From Micromonospora lupini str. Lupac 08 (GTDB lineage Bacteria > Actinomycetota > Actinomycetes > Mycobacteriales > Micromonosporaceae): DNA of 64,000 nt. A model generated the notes under the pieces. That model was not told the origin of the DNA, ran no database searches, and saw only the letters and a list, made by a program, of their open reading frames with translations. The position numbers and the translations under genes were made by a program. Of the stretch, positions 17,674-26,782 are shown in pieces; the first letter of the stretch is position 1; the number at the start of each line of letters is the position of its first letter. Location: contig NZ_HF570108.1 in assembly GCF_000297395.2 (NCBI RefSeq), forward strand, positions 4,615,910 through 4,679,909. Reading direction: 5' to 3'.

Positions 17674-19227
17674 TCAGGAGGCGTACGTCTCGAACTCCCC
17701 GACCCGGGGCGTACCGCTCGAGCTGTTGATCTTGAAGGTGATCTTGCTCAGTGCCGTCGCGGAGAAGGTGATCGCGCCCGCGCCGCTGCCGGAGGCCAGG
17801 ACGGCGCCCGTGTCGTGGTTGACGAGCTGCCAGGAGCCGATGGAGCCCTGGGTCCCGGAGGGCTCTCGGATGACCACCCGGGACACCCGGGTGGCGGACC
17901 CCCACTTGATCGAGATGGACCCGGTCGACCCGGCCGGCGACCACCAGGTGCTGTTGTCGCCGTCGCGCACGTTGCCGTAACTGGTCCCGCCGGCCTTGCT
18001 GGAACCGTCGGCGCCGGCGCCCAGACTGAGGTTGGTCCCGCTGGTCGGCGGCGGCGTGGTGGGCGGCGCGGTGGTCGGTGGCGCGGTGCTCGGTGGCGGC
18101 GTGGTGGGCGGCGGCGTCTGCGGCGAGCAACTGCCGTCGGAGACCCGCAGGCCCGTGTTGGCGCCGGCCGTCTGACGGACGACGTCCGGCACGCAACTCG
18201 CGGCGTCGAGGCGGTACGCGTAGGGGATGCTGACCGTGGTGTTGGAGGTCGGGTTGGGGCCGGCGGGGTAGTTTTCGCTGCCGGCGCTGGACCAGGTGAC
18301 GTTGTCGAAGGTGTTGCCGCTGACCTGCCAGTAGCCGCGCTCGCTGGTGTAGAAGGTGCCCAGGACGTCCTTCGAGTTCCGGAAGTAGTTGTTCTCCACC
18401 TTGGCCCGTGCGCCGGCCCGGGAGTTGATACCGGACTCGTGCAGGCTCACGTAGTGGTTGTTGTAGATGTGCGCGATGCCGCCGCGCAGCAACGGCGTAC
18501 GGGAGTCGATGTTCTCGTACAGGTTGTGATGGAACGTGACGAAGCCGTTGGAGAGGTCGCTCTCGCTGGACCCGATGAGGCCGCCGCGACCGGAGTTGCG
18601 CAGGACGCTGTACGACAGGGTCACGTACTGGGTGTTGTCCTTCATGTCGAAGAGGCCGTCGTAGCCCTCCGACTCACCGCCGGACGCCTCCAGGGTGACG
18701 TGGTCGACCCAGACGTTGCGGACCGTGCTCTCCATGCCGATGGCGTCTCCACCGTTGGAGGTCGGCGAACCCGACTTCTTGACGTTCCGGACCGTCACGT
18801 TCTGGATGATGATGTTGCTGGAGTCGCGGAGGTGGATGCCCAACTGGTCGAAGACCGCCCCGCTGCCGACTCCGATGATGGTGACGTTGCTGATCTGCTT
18901 GAGCTCGATCACGCCGTCCGCGGTGTTACAGCTCGATCCCGACACCTTGCTGGTGTTGCCGTGATTGATCGTCCCCGTGACCTCGATGGTGATCGGGGTG
19001 CTGCTGCTGGCACGCCCGCACAGCGCCGCGTGGATCGCGGTGCCCGTGCTGGCCCGTACCGTCTGCCCGCCCGCGCCGCCGGTGGTCCCGCCGTTCTGGG
19101 TGGCGTAGCCGGTGGCGGCCCCCACTGCGGCTGCGGGCCGGGGACTCTGCAGGGCCACGCCTGCCGCGACCCCGACGGTCACTGTCGCGAGCGCTGCCGG
19201 AAGCCGCCGCGCGTCTGCTCGTCTCAT
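17674..19227 (-). CDS. Exported PL1 pectate lyase with C-terminal discoidin-like module
   Basis: A signal peptide (to about residue 35) is followed by a right-handed beta-helix of polysaccharide lyase family 1: GVIELKQISNVTIIGVGSGAVFDQLGIHLRDSSNIIIQNVTVRNV, VWVDHVTLEASGGESEGYDGLFDMK and the catalytic-site region SRTPLLRGGIAHIYNNHYV. These enzymes cut polygalacturonan by calcium-dependent beta-elimination outside the cell. A Pro/Thr linker (PPPTTPPPSTAPPTT) leads to a 130-residue F5/8-type (CBM32-like) beta-sandwich with DGDNSTWWSP and VVIREPSGTQ. A 15-bp palindrome lies 109-123 bases upstream of the start. Confidence 0.93.
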   Translation of the reverse strand: MRRADARRLPAALATVTVGVAAGVALQSPRPAAAVGAATGYATQNGGTTGGAGGQTVRASTGTAIHAALCGRASSSTPITIEVTGTINHGNTSKVSGSSCNTADGVIELKQISNVTIIGVGSGAVFDQLGIHLRDSSNIIIQNVTVRNVKKSGSPTSNGGDAIGMESTVRNVWVDHVTLEASGGESEGYDGLFDMKDNTQYVTLSYSVLRNSGRGGLIGSSESDLSNGFVTFHHNLYENIDSRTPLLRGGIAHIYNNHYVSLHESGINSRAGARAKVENNYFRNSKDVLGTFYTSERGYWQVSGNTFDNVTWSSAGSENYPAGPNPTSNTTVSIPYAYRLDAASCVPDVVRQTAGANTGLRVSDGSCSPQTPPPTTPPPSTAPPTTAPPTTPPPTSGTNLSLGAGADGSSKAGGTSYGNVRDGDNSTWWSPAGSTGSISIKWGSATRVSRVVIREPSGTQGSIGSWQLVNHDTGAVLASGSGAGAITFSATALSKITFKINSSSGTPRVGEFETYAS

Positions 19228-19335
19228 CTCGCCTCACCTTCACAATTCGAGGGATGTGCCGATGCCGGACGGCGGTCGTGGTGGCCGACCCTCGACGGGG
19301 ATGCGACTTCCGATGACGACCCGCGCTGAAGACAA

Positions 19336-19350
19336 TCAATGTGACATTGA
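19336..19350. promoter_or_regulatory. Palindrome upstream of pectate lyase
   Basis: TCAATGTGACATTGA is a perfect inverted repeat around a single central base. It sits about 115 bases upstream of the lyase start, in a 377-base gap that holds no gene. It is a likely operator for a pectin-responsive regulator, whose identity cannot be told. Confidence 0.5.
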
Positions 19351-19536
19351 CAGCCGAAAATCTCCTTGGCCCGGTTGACGCGGCGAAGCCGCTGGCCAGG
19401 CGGCCTGTAGTCGCCGCCGTCGAGATGCGCGCCCGTCCAGTTCGGGATTGGAACATCGACGTGACGCAATCGTAGGAAAGCGATTTCCCTCACGGCAAGA
19501 GTTATTGTTTGCAGGTTTTTTGCAGTCCGGCGGCCA

Positions 19537-19574
19537 CCGTCGCTGCCGCTCGCGGGGTACGGCGGCAGCGACGG
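19537..19574 (-). terminator. Hairpin downstream of the double-amidase gene
   Basis: A 12-bp perfect stem (19537-19548 with 19563-19574) with a 14-base loop lies 31 bases past the amidase frame's end at 19605. No T-run follows on the minus strand; the nearby T6 run at 19516-19521 is on the plus strand. Confidence 0.5.
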
Positions 19575-19604
19575 CGACCGCGAGAGCCGGACGTGGAGCA
19601 GACC

Positions 19605-21397
19605 CTAGAACCGGGCCCGGTTCAGGGCTCGCTGCAAGGCTGCGATGGTCGCGTAGCCCCAGATCCCGTCCAGCGCGAGCCCAGCGTTGACCATGGTGTT
19701 GAGGTGCCGCTGCAGGGCCTTGACCGCGACCGGTCCCATCAGGCCGTCGACCGCCAGGCCAGCATCGCTCCAGGTGTTGAGATGGCGCTGCAGGGCTCGG
19801 ATCGAGGCCGGACCCCACTGCCCGTCCACGGTGGTGCCGGTGGCGCGCTGGGTCGCCCGGATCGTCGCCGGTCCGAAGTCTCCGTCGACGGCCAGCAACG
19901 CACCCTCGTCGTAGTACGCCTGGTAGGCGGCCTCGGTGCCGGGACCCCACAGTCCGTCGGCGGTGACGCCCAAGCGCCCTGCAACCAGCGGACGCCGGCA
20001 TCGGTCTTCGGACCCCAGAACCCGTCCACCACGAGGGCCGGCGAATAGCCCGCCTCGTTGACGGCCTTCTGCTGGGCGGAGATCGAGCGGACCGACGTCA
20101 TGCCGCCACCCAGACCACCGCTGCTCGGAGGCGGATCGGTGACCGCTGGAACGTTGTCCGAGTTCATACCGGCCTGCACCCACGCACGCAACTGCGAGCC
20201 GGGGCACTCGGTCGAGTTGCCGGACAGTCCCCCGTGCCACGTCTTTGCCAGGGTCTTTCCGGTCAGGGCGTTGGCGCGGTTGTAGAGCGCCCTGAACGAG
20301 CGGAGCACGGCCGGCGTCACGTCGCCGTCGTTGCCGATGAAGCACGCTCCGATGTGGGTGTCGTTGTGACCGCTCGCGTGGGCGCCCATGACCTCCCACC
20401 CACGTCCCTCATAGATGCGTCCGGCCGTATCGACCAGGAAGTTGTACCCGATGTCGGACCAACCGTTTCCGTCCATGTGGTAGTTCTGGATCTGCCGCGG
20501 GGTGGTCGCGGCAGCTCCCGCCGAATAGTGCACCGTGAATCCCGTACGTGCCGCGAGGGCAACTCGTGTGACCTCGACCGGCGGCCGTGCTCCCCACTGT
20601 TTCCGCGGAATGATGCTCAGCGGCTGGGAGGTGTCCGGTGGGCTCGCCGGAGGCTGCAACGATCCGTTCGTCACGTAGGGATAGAGCGTGCCGGGGCAGT
20701 CGGTGGCGTAAAGATCCCGGTGCCCCTTGATCTGCGGTCCGGCCGAACCGTACTGCCGCAGATAGCCGATGAGGTCTCGAATGGCAACCAGCATGCTGCT
20801 GCTCGGCTTGTCGTCGGCACCCCACGGCAACCTCGTCGTGCCGATGAGACCCATGATCGCGTAGTACTTCTCGTTCGCTCCCGTCGTCGTGGTGCCGTTG
20901 GCGCCCGACCGGACCGATTTCCCGCGCCCCTCGAAAATCACGCCGTGCTGGCAGACGACATAGTTGTACGCGATGTCGCTGCCCTCCCCCTCCATGCCCT
21001 CGTCCTGAATCTCGCGAATCTGCTGCGGACAGTCCTGGTGGTTTTCGGCAGGGCTCCACAGGTCCGTATCGCCCTTGTGGTGGATGGCGACGCCCCCCTC
21101 GAACGGCTTCCAGCTGTAGCGGCTGAGATCTTCCTCGGGCGCCTTCGCTCCCCAGGCGGAACGGGGAACGATCTGCACGTCGGCTGCCGCGGCGGCGGCC
21201 GACGTACGGGCCGAACCACGCGCTCGCGCATCCGCGGGCGATGCGGGCAGCAGAGCAGCCACCACCGCGGCGGTGCCACCCAGCAGCGCGGTCCGACGGC
21301 GAATCGGCACGCTCGGCCCGGTGGGGGCCGGCACTGGCTCGAAGGGATCGGCAGCGGAGAACGCTGCGTTTCGGTCGGCAGAACGATCATTGTCCAC
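19605..21397 (-). CDS. Exported double amidase (PGRP/Amidase_2) with peptidoglycan-binding repeats, frameshifted
   Basis: I choose GTG 21397, preceded by AGGAGG at 21404-21409. A Tat signal (IRRRTALLGGTAAVVAALLPASPADA) is followed by two tandem N-acetylmuramoyl-L-alanine amidase domains: VQIVPRSAWGAKAP to GHRDLYATDCPG, then IIPRKQWGARPP to GGLSGNSTECPG. The C-terminus is an array of PG_binding_1 repeats (VDGFWGPKT, ADGLWGPGT, VDGDFGPAT, VDGQWGPAS, VDGLMGPVA, LDGIWGYAT). The reading frame breaks inside the array at about 19977-19979, in a GGG run of the coding strand where one base appears to be missing: the upstream frame runs on out of register to 19739, while the next frame continues the repeats perfectly to 19605. 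Both amidase domains are intact. It is either a real frameshift that removes most wall-binding repeats or a sequencing error. Confidence 0.85.
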
Positions 21398-21478
21398 CGT
21401 TGGCCTCCTGGATCGACAATGTGACAGGTACGGCTGGTGGCTCACACGGGGATTCCGTGTGAGCCACCATGGACGTGC

Positions 21479-21955
21479 TCAGGTGCCAACCGTTCTCCAG
21501 GCCGAGCAGGTGCCTTCGAAGACCGTGTTGGAGGGGTAGTTCCCCGAGCAGGCTCGGAACGAGATCTGCTTGAGGGTGATTCCCGGCTGGTTCTCCGGGA
21601 ACGACTTGTTCATGTAACGCGCGCCGGCCACATAACCGGCGGTGTGCCAGATCCGGCCCTGGCGTACGATCGCGCCGGTCGGGCTCACCTCGTCGTCGAA
21701 GAACCGCCAGTCGACGACCACGGGGTAGGTGTCCTCCCACGTGTCCTCGATGCCGAACCACTCGCCGAGCGGCGCGAAACAGGCCAGGGCGTTGGCACTG
21801 CCATTCGTGCAGTACCACTTGGGTTCGTCCAGGGGGCCGACCGAATCCGTCGCGAGCTGCTTCCCATCCGCAGCCAGGGCCGGTGCCGCAGTACCAATGA
21901 CCGTGGCAGCTGTGGCGAAGAGCGCCACCATGGCGATTCGCAGCTTTCGTCTCAT
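21479..21955 (-). CDS. Small secreted protein of unknown function
   Basis: Starting at ATG 21955 behind AAGGAG the product has 158 residues. It has a Sec signal (MRRKLRIAMVALFATAATVIGTAAPALA), then a mature part with four Cys (CTN, CFA, ACS, TCS) that may form two disulfides. No family is recognised. Only 81 bases separate it from the amidase gene on the same strand, so they may be cotranscribed. The longer upstream frame has poor composition and no signal, so I reject it as the start. Confidence 0.75.
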   Translation of the reverse strand: MRRKLRIAMVALFATAATVIGTAAPALAADGKQLATDSVGPLDEPKWYCTNGSANALACFAPLGEWFGIEDTWEDTYPVVVDWRFFDDEVSPTGAIVRQGRIWHTAGYVAGARYMNKSFPENQPGITLKQISFRACSGNYPSNTVFEGTCSAWRTVGT

Positions 21956-22310
21956 CCTCTGCTCCTTCTGCTCGGCCGATCGCCCGGGTCGGGGCTTGGC
22001 GCCACGAATCCAATCACCGCAGAGACGTAATTCGATGCGGAGGTGGTGATCGGACTTGTTCGGACCCGCACGCGAATGGACGGCCGTACACGTTCGCACG
22101 GACCGCCCGGACCGAACATCCGAAATCCGCCACCGCGCTCCTTGACGATTCGCCCTGGTCGCGGCGCCCGTGCGACACCGGTGCCAGGCTCGACCCGTGG
22201 GACCGGGCGCTCGACAACGCGGACAGCCGACCGGAGCAACCACGACCGCACAGATGGCGACCGCGACGCCGGAGCCCGATCGGCGGCGGCTTCCCCGCCG
22301 GAACAGCGAA

Positions 22311-22342
22311 CCCGGCCGGCCCACCCCGGTGGGCCGGCCGGG
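22311..22342. terminator. Strong hairpin in the 21956-22859 gap
   Basis: A 15-bp perfect stem (22311-22325 with 22328-22342) has only 2 bases at the tip. No recognisable gene ends here. It may terminate an unrecognised short transcript, or insulate the promoter at 22388. Confidence 0.5.
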
Positions 22343-22387
22343 CGGTACCGACACCGTCGGCTTCGTGCTCATGCACGCGGGACGGCA

Positions 22388-22438
22388 TTGACATCCACCA
22401 CTTGAAGAAATAACTTCCTGACAACAAGAAACTGTTTC
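22388..22438 (+). promoter_or_regulatory. Sigma70-like promoter with overlapping palindrome
   Basis: TTGACA (22388-22393) and TAACTT (22411-22416) are spaced by 17 bases in an unusually AT-rich stretch. The palindrome GAAACTGTTTC (22428-22438) lies where transcription would start, as expected for a repressor site. The next gene on this strand starts at 22860, so the leader would be over 400 bases, unless a short RNA is made. Confidence 0.55.
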
Positions 22439-22768
22439 GTACGCTCGCCGTGCGGCACTCACCCGCGAGCCTGCGAATGAGCGACGAGGCCGACCCGCTC
22501 CACAGGCCGGCCGGCAGAGGAGGGTGCCGCAGTCCCGCCGGACCCGCTCGCCGCACCATCGCCGTCGTGCCGCCGCTCGCGCATCCGCGACCGGTGGGCC
22601 GACTGTCGATCCAGTGCCGACGTCCCGGTCACCACACCGGCGTTCCCCGGTGCTTTCCACGCGCCTGGCTGTGCAGCGCGAGGGTTGGCGACCGACAGGG
22701 CGGTGTCGAGGGCGCTCGGGCGGGGCTGAACTGGACCGGTGAGATGCCGACAACACCCCCGCCACAGC

Positions 22769-22786
22769 CTTGGGAGCGCTCCCAAG
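22769..22786. promoter_or_regulatory. CebR-like operator upstream of CBM2-GH30 gene
   Basis: The core TGGGAGCGCTCCCA (22771-22784) sits in an 18-bp perfect palindrome. This is the box known from Streptomyces for CebR, the LacI-family repressor released by cello-oligosaccharides. It lies 74-91 bases before the GTG of the GH30 gene. Control by a CebR orthologue elsewhere in the genome is inference from the motif. Confidence 0.8.
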
Positions 22787-22859
22787 AAGCGTGCGGCGCT
22801 CCACGTGCGACCGACCCACCCGACACGTCGGTCGCCACCACCACGTCAGGAGAAGTCTC

Positions 22860-24608
22860 GTGAGAAAACGAAGAGTGACAAACGCCGCCCTGGTATCGGC
22901 CGGCGCCGTCCTGCTGGCATCGACGGCGGTCGCCCTGGCGGCCCCGGCCGGAGCCGCCGCCGCCGGCTGCTCGGTGAACTACGCCGTCTCGTCGCAGTGG
23001 CAGGGCGGCTTCGGCGCGAACGTCACCATCACCAATCTCGGCGACGCGGTCGGCAGTTGGACGCTTACCTGGTCCTACAGCGCCGGCCAGACGGTCACGC
23101 AGGCGTGGAACACGACTCTGACCCAGAGCGGCGCCGCGGTCACCGCCAAGAACGTCAGCTACAACGGGGCCATCCCCACCAACGGCACGGCGTCGTTCGG
23201 GTTCAACGGCTCGTGGACGAGCAGCAACCCCGATCCGTCAAGCTTCGCGCTGAACGGGGTGACCTGCACCGGCGACACGACGCCGACCACACCGCCCCCC
23301 ACCACGCCACCACCGACGACACCGCCCCCGACCACGCCACCGCCGACCACTCCGCCACCCACCACCCCGCCGCCCACCGGGCCGGCGGACATCACTGTGA
23401 ACAGCGCCACCAAGTACCAGACGGTCGACGGGTTCGGGGCCGCGCAGTCCATCTGGGGCAGCGCCTGGTCGACGACCGACACCCAGACGCTTGTCGGGTT
23501 GGGCCCCAACCAGTTGGGGCTGTCCATCGTGCGCACCGGCCTTTCGCCGGTGTCCAGCGAGTGGTCGACCCACGTGAGCTCGTTGCAGACGGCGAAGGCG
23601 TACGGGTCGAACGTCAAGATTCTCGCCTCGCCCTGGACCGCTCCGGCCGCGTGGAAGACCAACAACAGCCGAACCGGCGGCGGCAAGCTGAAGACCGACT
23701 ACTACGACGACTACGCGAACCATCTGAACAGCTACGTCCAGTACATGCGCGGTCAGGGCGTCACCATCGACGTCACGTCGGTGCAGAACGAGCCGGACTG
23801 GCACCCGGACTACGACTCGATGGACTGGAGTGGCACCGAGCTGCGCACCTTCGTCCGCGATCAGGGCACGAAGGTGCAGAACAGCAAGCTGATGGTCGCC
23901 GAGGCGGTCAACCTGAACTACGGCTACACCGATCCGACCCTGAACGACGCGACCGCCCGGAACAACATCGGCTACATCGGCGGCCACCTGTACGGCACCG
24001 AGGACGCGGGCCGGCTGAAGCCGTACCCCCTGGCCCAGCAGTACAACAAGCCCGTGTGGATGACGGAGTGGAACTACCACGAGGCCGACGGCAGCGGCTC
24101 CAACATCTGGGGCAACCCCGCCAACCAGGCAGTCTGGAACGAGACGCTCGACGACATCATGCGTACGGTGCACAAGTCGATGGAGGCCAACTGGAGCGCC
24201 TACATCTGGTGGTACGGCAAGCGCTACTACTCCTTCATCGGCGACGGCGAGGCGGCCTACGGCACCACGGCTGGCGCTCCGCTCAAGCGCGGGTACGCGT
24301 TCTCGCAGTACGCGAAGTACGTGCGGCCCGGCTACCAGCGCGTCGCGCTGACCAAGAGCTCCAAGGCCTCGCCGCTGGAGGTCACGGCCTACCAGGGTGA
24401 CGGGAAGATCACCCTGGTGATCCTCAACAGGTCGAACAGCGCGGTCAACAACGCCGTGATCCAGGCGCCGCAGAACGTCAGCAGGGCCGAGTACTACCTC
24501 ACCTCCCAGAACGCCAACGCGGCCAGCCAGCCGACAAGCGTGAACGGAGGACAGGCCACCATCAACGTCGGCGCACGCAGCATCTCCACCCTCGTGTTCA
24601 CGCTCTGA
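22860..24608 (+). CDS. Exported CBM2-GH30 glucuronoxylanase-type enzyme
   Basis: The start is GTG 22860 behind AGGAGAAG at 22848-22855. A Sec signal (to about residue 36) leads to a CBM2 module (CSVNYAVSSQWQGGFGANVTI to the paired Cys in GVTC), a PPPTT-repeat linker, and a GH30 catalytic domain from VNSATKYQTVDGFGAAQSIWG. The acid/base Glu lies in SVQNEPDWHP and the nucleophile Glu in VWMTEWNYHE. Subfamily 8 members cut xylan at positions set by glucuronic acid side chains; the all-bacterial layout and a beta-sandwich closing at ISTLVFTL fit this, but I cannot verify the Arg that fixes specificity. A CebR-like box lies just upstream. Confidence 0.9.
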   Translation: MRKRRVTNAALVSAGAVLLASTAVALAAPAGAAAAGCSVNYAVSSQWQGGFGANVTITNLGDAVGSWTLTWSYSAGQTVTQAWNTTLTQSGAAVTAKNVSYNGAIPTNGTASFGFNGSWTSSNPDPSSFALNGVTCTGDTTPTTPPPTTPPPTTPPPTTPPPTTPPPTTPPPTGPADITVNSATKYQTVDGFGAAQSIWGSAWSTTDTQTLVGLGPNQLGLSIVRTGLSPVSSEWSTHVSSLQTAKAYGSNVKILASPWTAPAAWKTNNSRTGGGKLKTDYYDDYANHLNSYVQYMRGQGVTIDVTSVQNEPDWHPDYDSMDWSGTELRTFVRDQGTKVQNSKLMVAEAVNLNYGYTDPTLNDATARNNIGYIGGHLYGTEDAGRLKPYPLAQQYNKPVWMTEWNYHEADGSGSNIWGNPANQAVWNETLDDIMRTVHKSMEANWSAYIWWYGKRYYSFIGDGEAAYGTTAGAPLKRGYAFSQYAKYVRPGYQRVALTKSSKASPLEVTAYQGDGKITLVILNRSNSAVNNAVIQAPQNVSRAEYYLTSQNANAASQPTSVNGGQATINVGARSISTLVFTL

Positions 24609-24620
24609 CCGTGTCGGCGG

Positions 24621-24658
24621 GGCGTGGGGGTGCGCTTGGTCGTGCCCACCCCCACGCC
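24621..24658. terminator. Bidirectional hairpin terminator
   Basis: An 11-bp stem (24621-24631 with 24648-24658) lies between the convergent GH30 and epimerase genes. Confidence 0.65.
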
Positions 24659-24673
24659 CACCGAACTCCCGCG

Positions 24674-25630
24674 TCAACGCGCGGGACGACCACCGCGTCG
24701 ACGTCGCAGGGCGAGGTCCCCGACCGCGTCGCGCCACTGCGGAAGGTCGAAGGTGAAGCCGGCAGCGCAGAGCCGGCCGGGGGCTACCCGCCGGCTCTTC
24801 AGCAGCAGCTCGGTGTCCGAGCGGAGCACGAACGCGCCGACCTCCGCCATCGACCTGGTGGCCGGCAGGCCGACAGGCATCCGCCAGGCCGAGCGCAGCG
24901 CCCGCATGAACTCCCGCTGGGGCAACGCTCCGGGTGCGGCCAGGTTCACCGCCCCGGCGAGGTCGTCACGGTCGATCAGAAAGCACACCGCGCGCACGAA
25001 GTCCCGGTCGTGGATCCACGAGACGTACTGCCGACCGCCCGCGACCGGACCGCCGAGCCCGAGCCGCGCGAGCCAGCTCAACACATCGAACACACCACCG
25101 CGGTCGGGGCTCAGCACCAGGGCCGAGCGCAGCGCGACCTTGCGGGTGTGCGGGGTGACCGCCCGCTCCTGCGCCGCCTCCCAGTTCCGGGCGATCCGGA
25201 CGCTGTACGACCAGTACCCGGGCACACCGTCCTCGCCGCCGCCGAGCACACCGCCGTCCTCGTCGTTTGCCGCGTCGAAGCGGTGCGCGTAGATGGTCGC
25301 GGTGCTCATCTGCATCCACACCCTGGGCGGCCGGACCGCCTTGGCGATGGCCTCGCCGACGACCCGCGCCGAGTCCACCCGTGAGCGCATCATGACGTCG
25401 AGGTTCTCCGGGGTGTACCGACAGCTGACGCTGCGCCCGGCCAGATTGATGACCACGTCGCTGCCGTCGATCTGCCTGGCCCAGTCGCCGAGCGTGGCGC
25501 CGTCCCAGTGGACCTGACGCGCACCCCTCGGCGAGCGGGTCAGCACCACCACCTCGTGACCCTGCGCCGTCAACGCCCGATCCAGGATCGCGCCCACCTG
25601 CCCCGTGCCGCCCGGAATGACGATCTTCAC
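24674..25630 (-). CDS. TIGR01777-type NAD-dependent epimerase with DUF1731
   Basis: The N-terminus MKIVIPGGTGQVGAILDRALTAQGHEVVVLTRSP is an extended-SDR Rossmann motif. SDVVINLAGRSVSCRYTPEN is the family's signature, and the C-terminal 50 residues (MPVGLPATRSMAEVGAFVLRSDTELLLKSRRVAPGRLCAAGFTF) are a DUF1731 domain. Such proteins (YfcH type) have no proven substrate. The active-site Tyr may be the one in YWSYSVRIARNWE. It lies alone between convergent and divergent neighbours. Confidence 0.85.
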   Translation of the reverse strand: MKIVIPGGTGQVGAILDRALTAQGHEVVVLTRSPRGARQVHWDGATLGDWARQIDGSDVVINLAGRSVSCRYTPENLDVMMRSRVDSARVVGEAIAKAVRPPRVWMQMSTATIYAHRFDAANDEDGGVLGGGEDGVPGYWSYSVRIARNWEAAQERAVTPHTRKVALRSALVLSPDRGGVFDVLSWLARLGLGGPVAGGRQYVSWIHDRDFVRAVCFLIDRDDLAGAVNLAAPGALPQREFMRALRSAWRMPVGLPATRSMAEVGAFVLRSDTELLLKSRRVAPGRLCAAGFTFDLPQWRDAVGDLALRRRRGGRPAR

Positions 25631-25798
25631 GGTCGATCCTCGGCCGGTGCACGCTTTTGAACATGTTCAACCATGCGCCGAGCCTACGGTGGGACGTCCG
25701 GCGAATCAAGATCGGGAACTCCGGCTCCCCCTCGTCGGGGAGGGCCCTCCCCGACCGGAGGGGACCACTCCTGCCGTCGCCCCGGGAGCATCGGACAC

Positions 25799-26734
25799 AT
25801 GACGACACCGGCAGCGACAGCGCGCGGCAACGGCAACGGCCTGACCTACGCCGTCCTCGCCTGGGCCGTGGCCTACGGCGGCCTACGTCTGGCGTGGACG
25901 GCCGGAGAGGCGCCGGAGTTCCCGCCCTTCGGTTCCGACCTCCTCGGTTTCACCGGCTGGCGGTCGGTGGCGTTGTGCCTGGCCGCGGGCGTGGCGGCGG
26001 TGGCGCTGGACCGGGCGTCGACCTGGCGGCCGATGCTCGCGGGATTCGCCTGGGCCCTCACCGGGGCGCTGGTCGCGGCCGCCGCGATCCTGCTGCCGGA
26101 GTTGGTGAGCCTCCTGCTGTTCGCCCCCGGCCCGTCCTTCGACCCGGTGGCGTTCGCGAGCCGGCTCGGGTGCGTCACCGGAGCGGCCCTGCTCGGCCTG
26201 GCCACCGCCCGCTACCAGCGGCGCACCCGGGGCGACTGCCCGGACTGCTGCCGGACGGTCCGACCCGGCCTGCGGCGCTCGGCACCCGCGCCGTGGGCCC
26301 GCTGGGCCGCGTACGTCGCGGTGGCCGGCCTGGTGACCCGATTCGCGGCCCAGGCCGTCGTGGACCTCGACGGTCTCACGCGGGACGCCTCGATGATCGG
26401 GTTGGAGATCGGTCTGGTGCTGGCCGGGGCGCTGTTACCGCTGGCACTGGTGCAGCACTGGGGTGAGGTCTGGCCGCGTTGGGTGCCGCTGCTCGCCGGC
26501 CGCACGATCCCCCGACGGTTGTTGCTGGTGCCCGGCTTCGGGCTCGGGGCGGGGATCGTCGCCTACTTCGGGATGGGGCTGGCGCAGTTGGCGACGGGAT
26601 CGGCCAGCGAGTTCTCCGACACGTTCCTCTGGGTGGCCATGTCGGCGTACTGCCTCCTGGGGCTCGGCCTGCTCGCCGCGTCCAGCGATTACCACCTGCG
26701 CACCCGCGACGCGTGCCGGTCCTGCGGTCGCTGA
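25799..26734 (+). CDS. Multi-spanning membrane protein with two CxxC motifs
   Basis: I start at ATG 25799, since the upstream frame is Arg/Pro-rich and lacks a ribosome site. About eight hydrophobic helices are visible. Two cytosolic-looking loops carry CxxC motifs: GDCPDCCR after the fourth helix and DACRSCGR at the very end, each following a similar basic RTRG/RTRD stretch, so the protein may be an internal duplication with two metal or redox sites. Codon 213 (26435-26437) is TTA, rare at this GC content. No function is recognised. Confidence 0.7.
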   Translation: MTTPAATARGNGNGLTYAVLAWAVAYGGLRLAWTAGEAPEFPPFGSDLLGFTGWRSVALCLAAGVAAVALDRASTWRPMLAGFAWALTGALVAAAAILLPELVSLLLFAPGPSFDPVAFASRLGCVTGAALLGLATARYQRRTRGDCPDCCRTVRPGLRRSAPAPWARWAAYVAVAGLVTRFAAQAVVDLDGLTRDASMIGLEIGLVLAGALLPLALVQHWGEVWPRWVPLLAGRTIPRRLLLVPGFGLGAGIVAYFGMGLAQLATGSASEFSDTFLWVAMSAYCLLGLGLLAASSDYHLRTRDACRSCGR

Positions 26735-26782
26735 CCGGCTCCATTCCGGCGCGGACGCCGAGCACCCGCCGACCGGTCGGCC

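Noticed and set aside
21956..22819. N-terminal extension of the small secreted protein
   Set aside because: It would bury a clear signal peptide and its ribosome site inside the protein.
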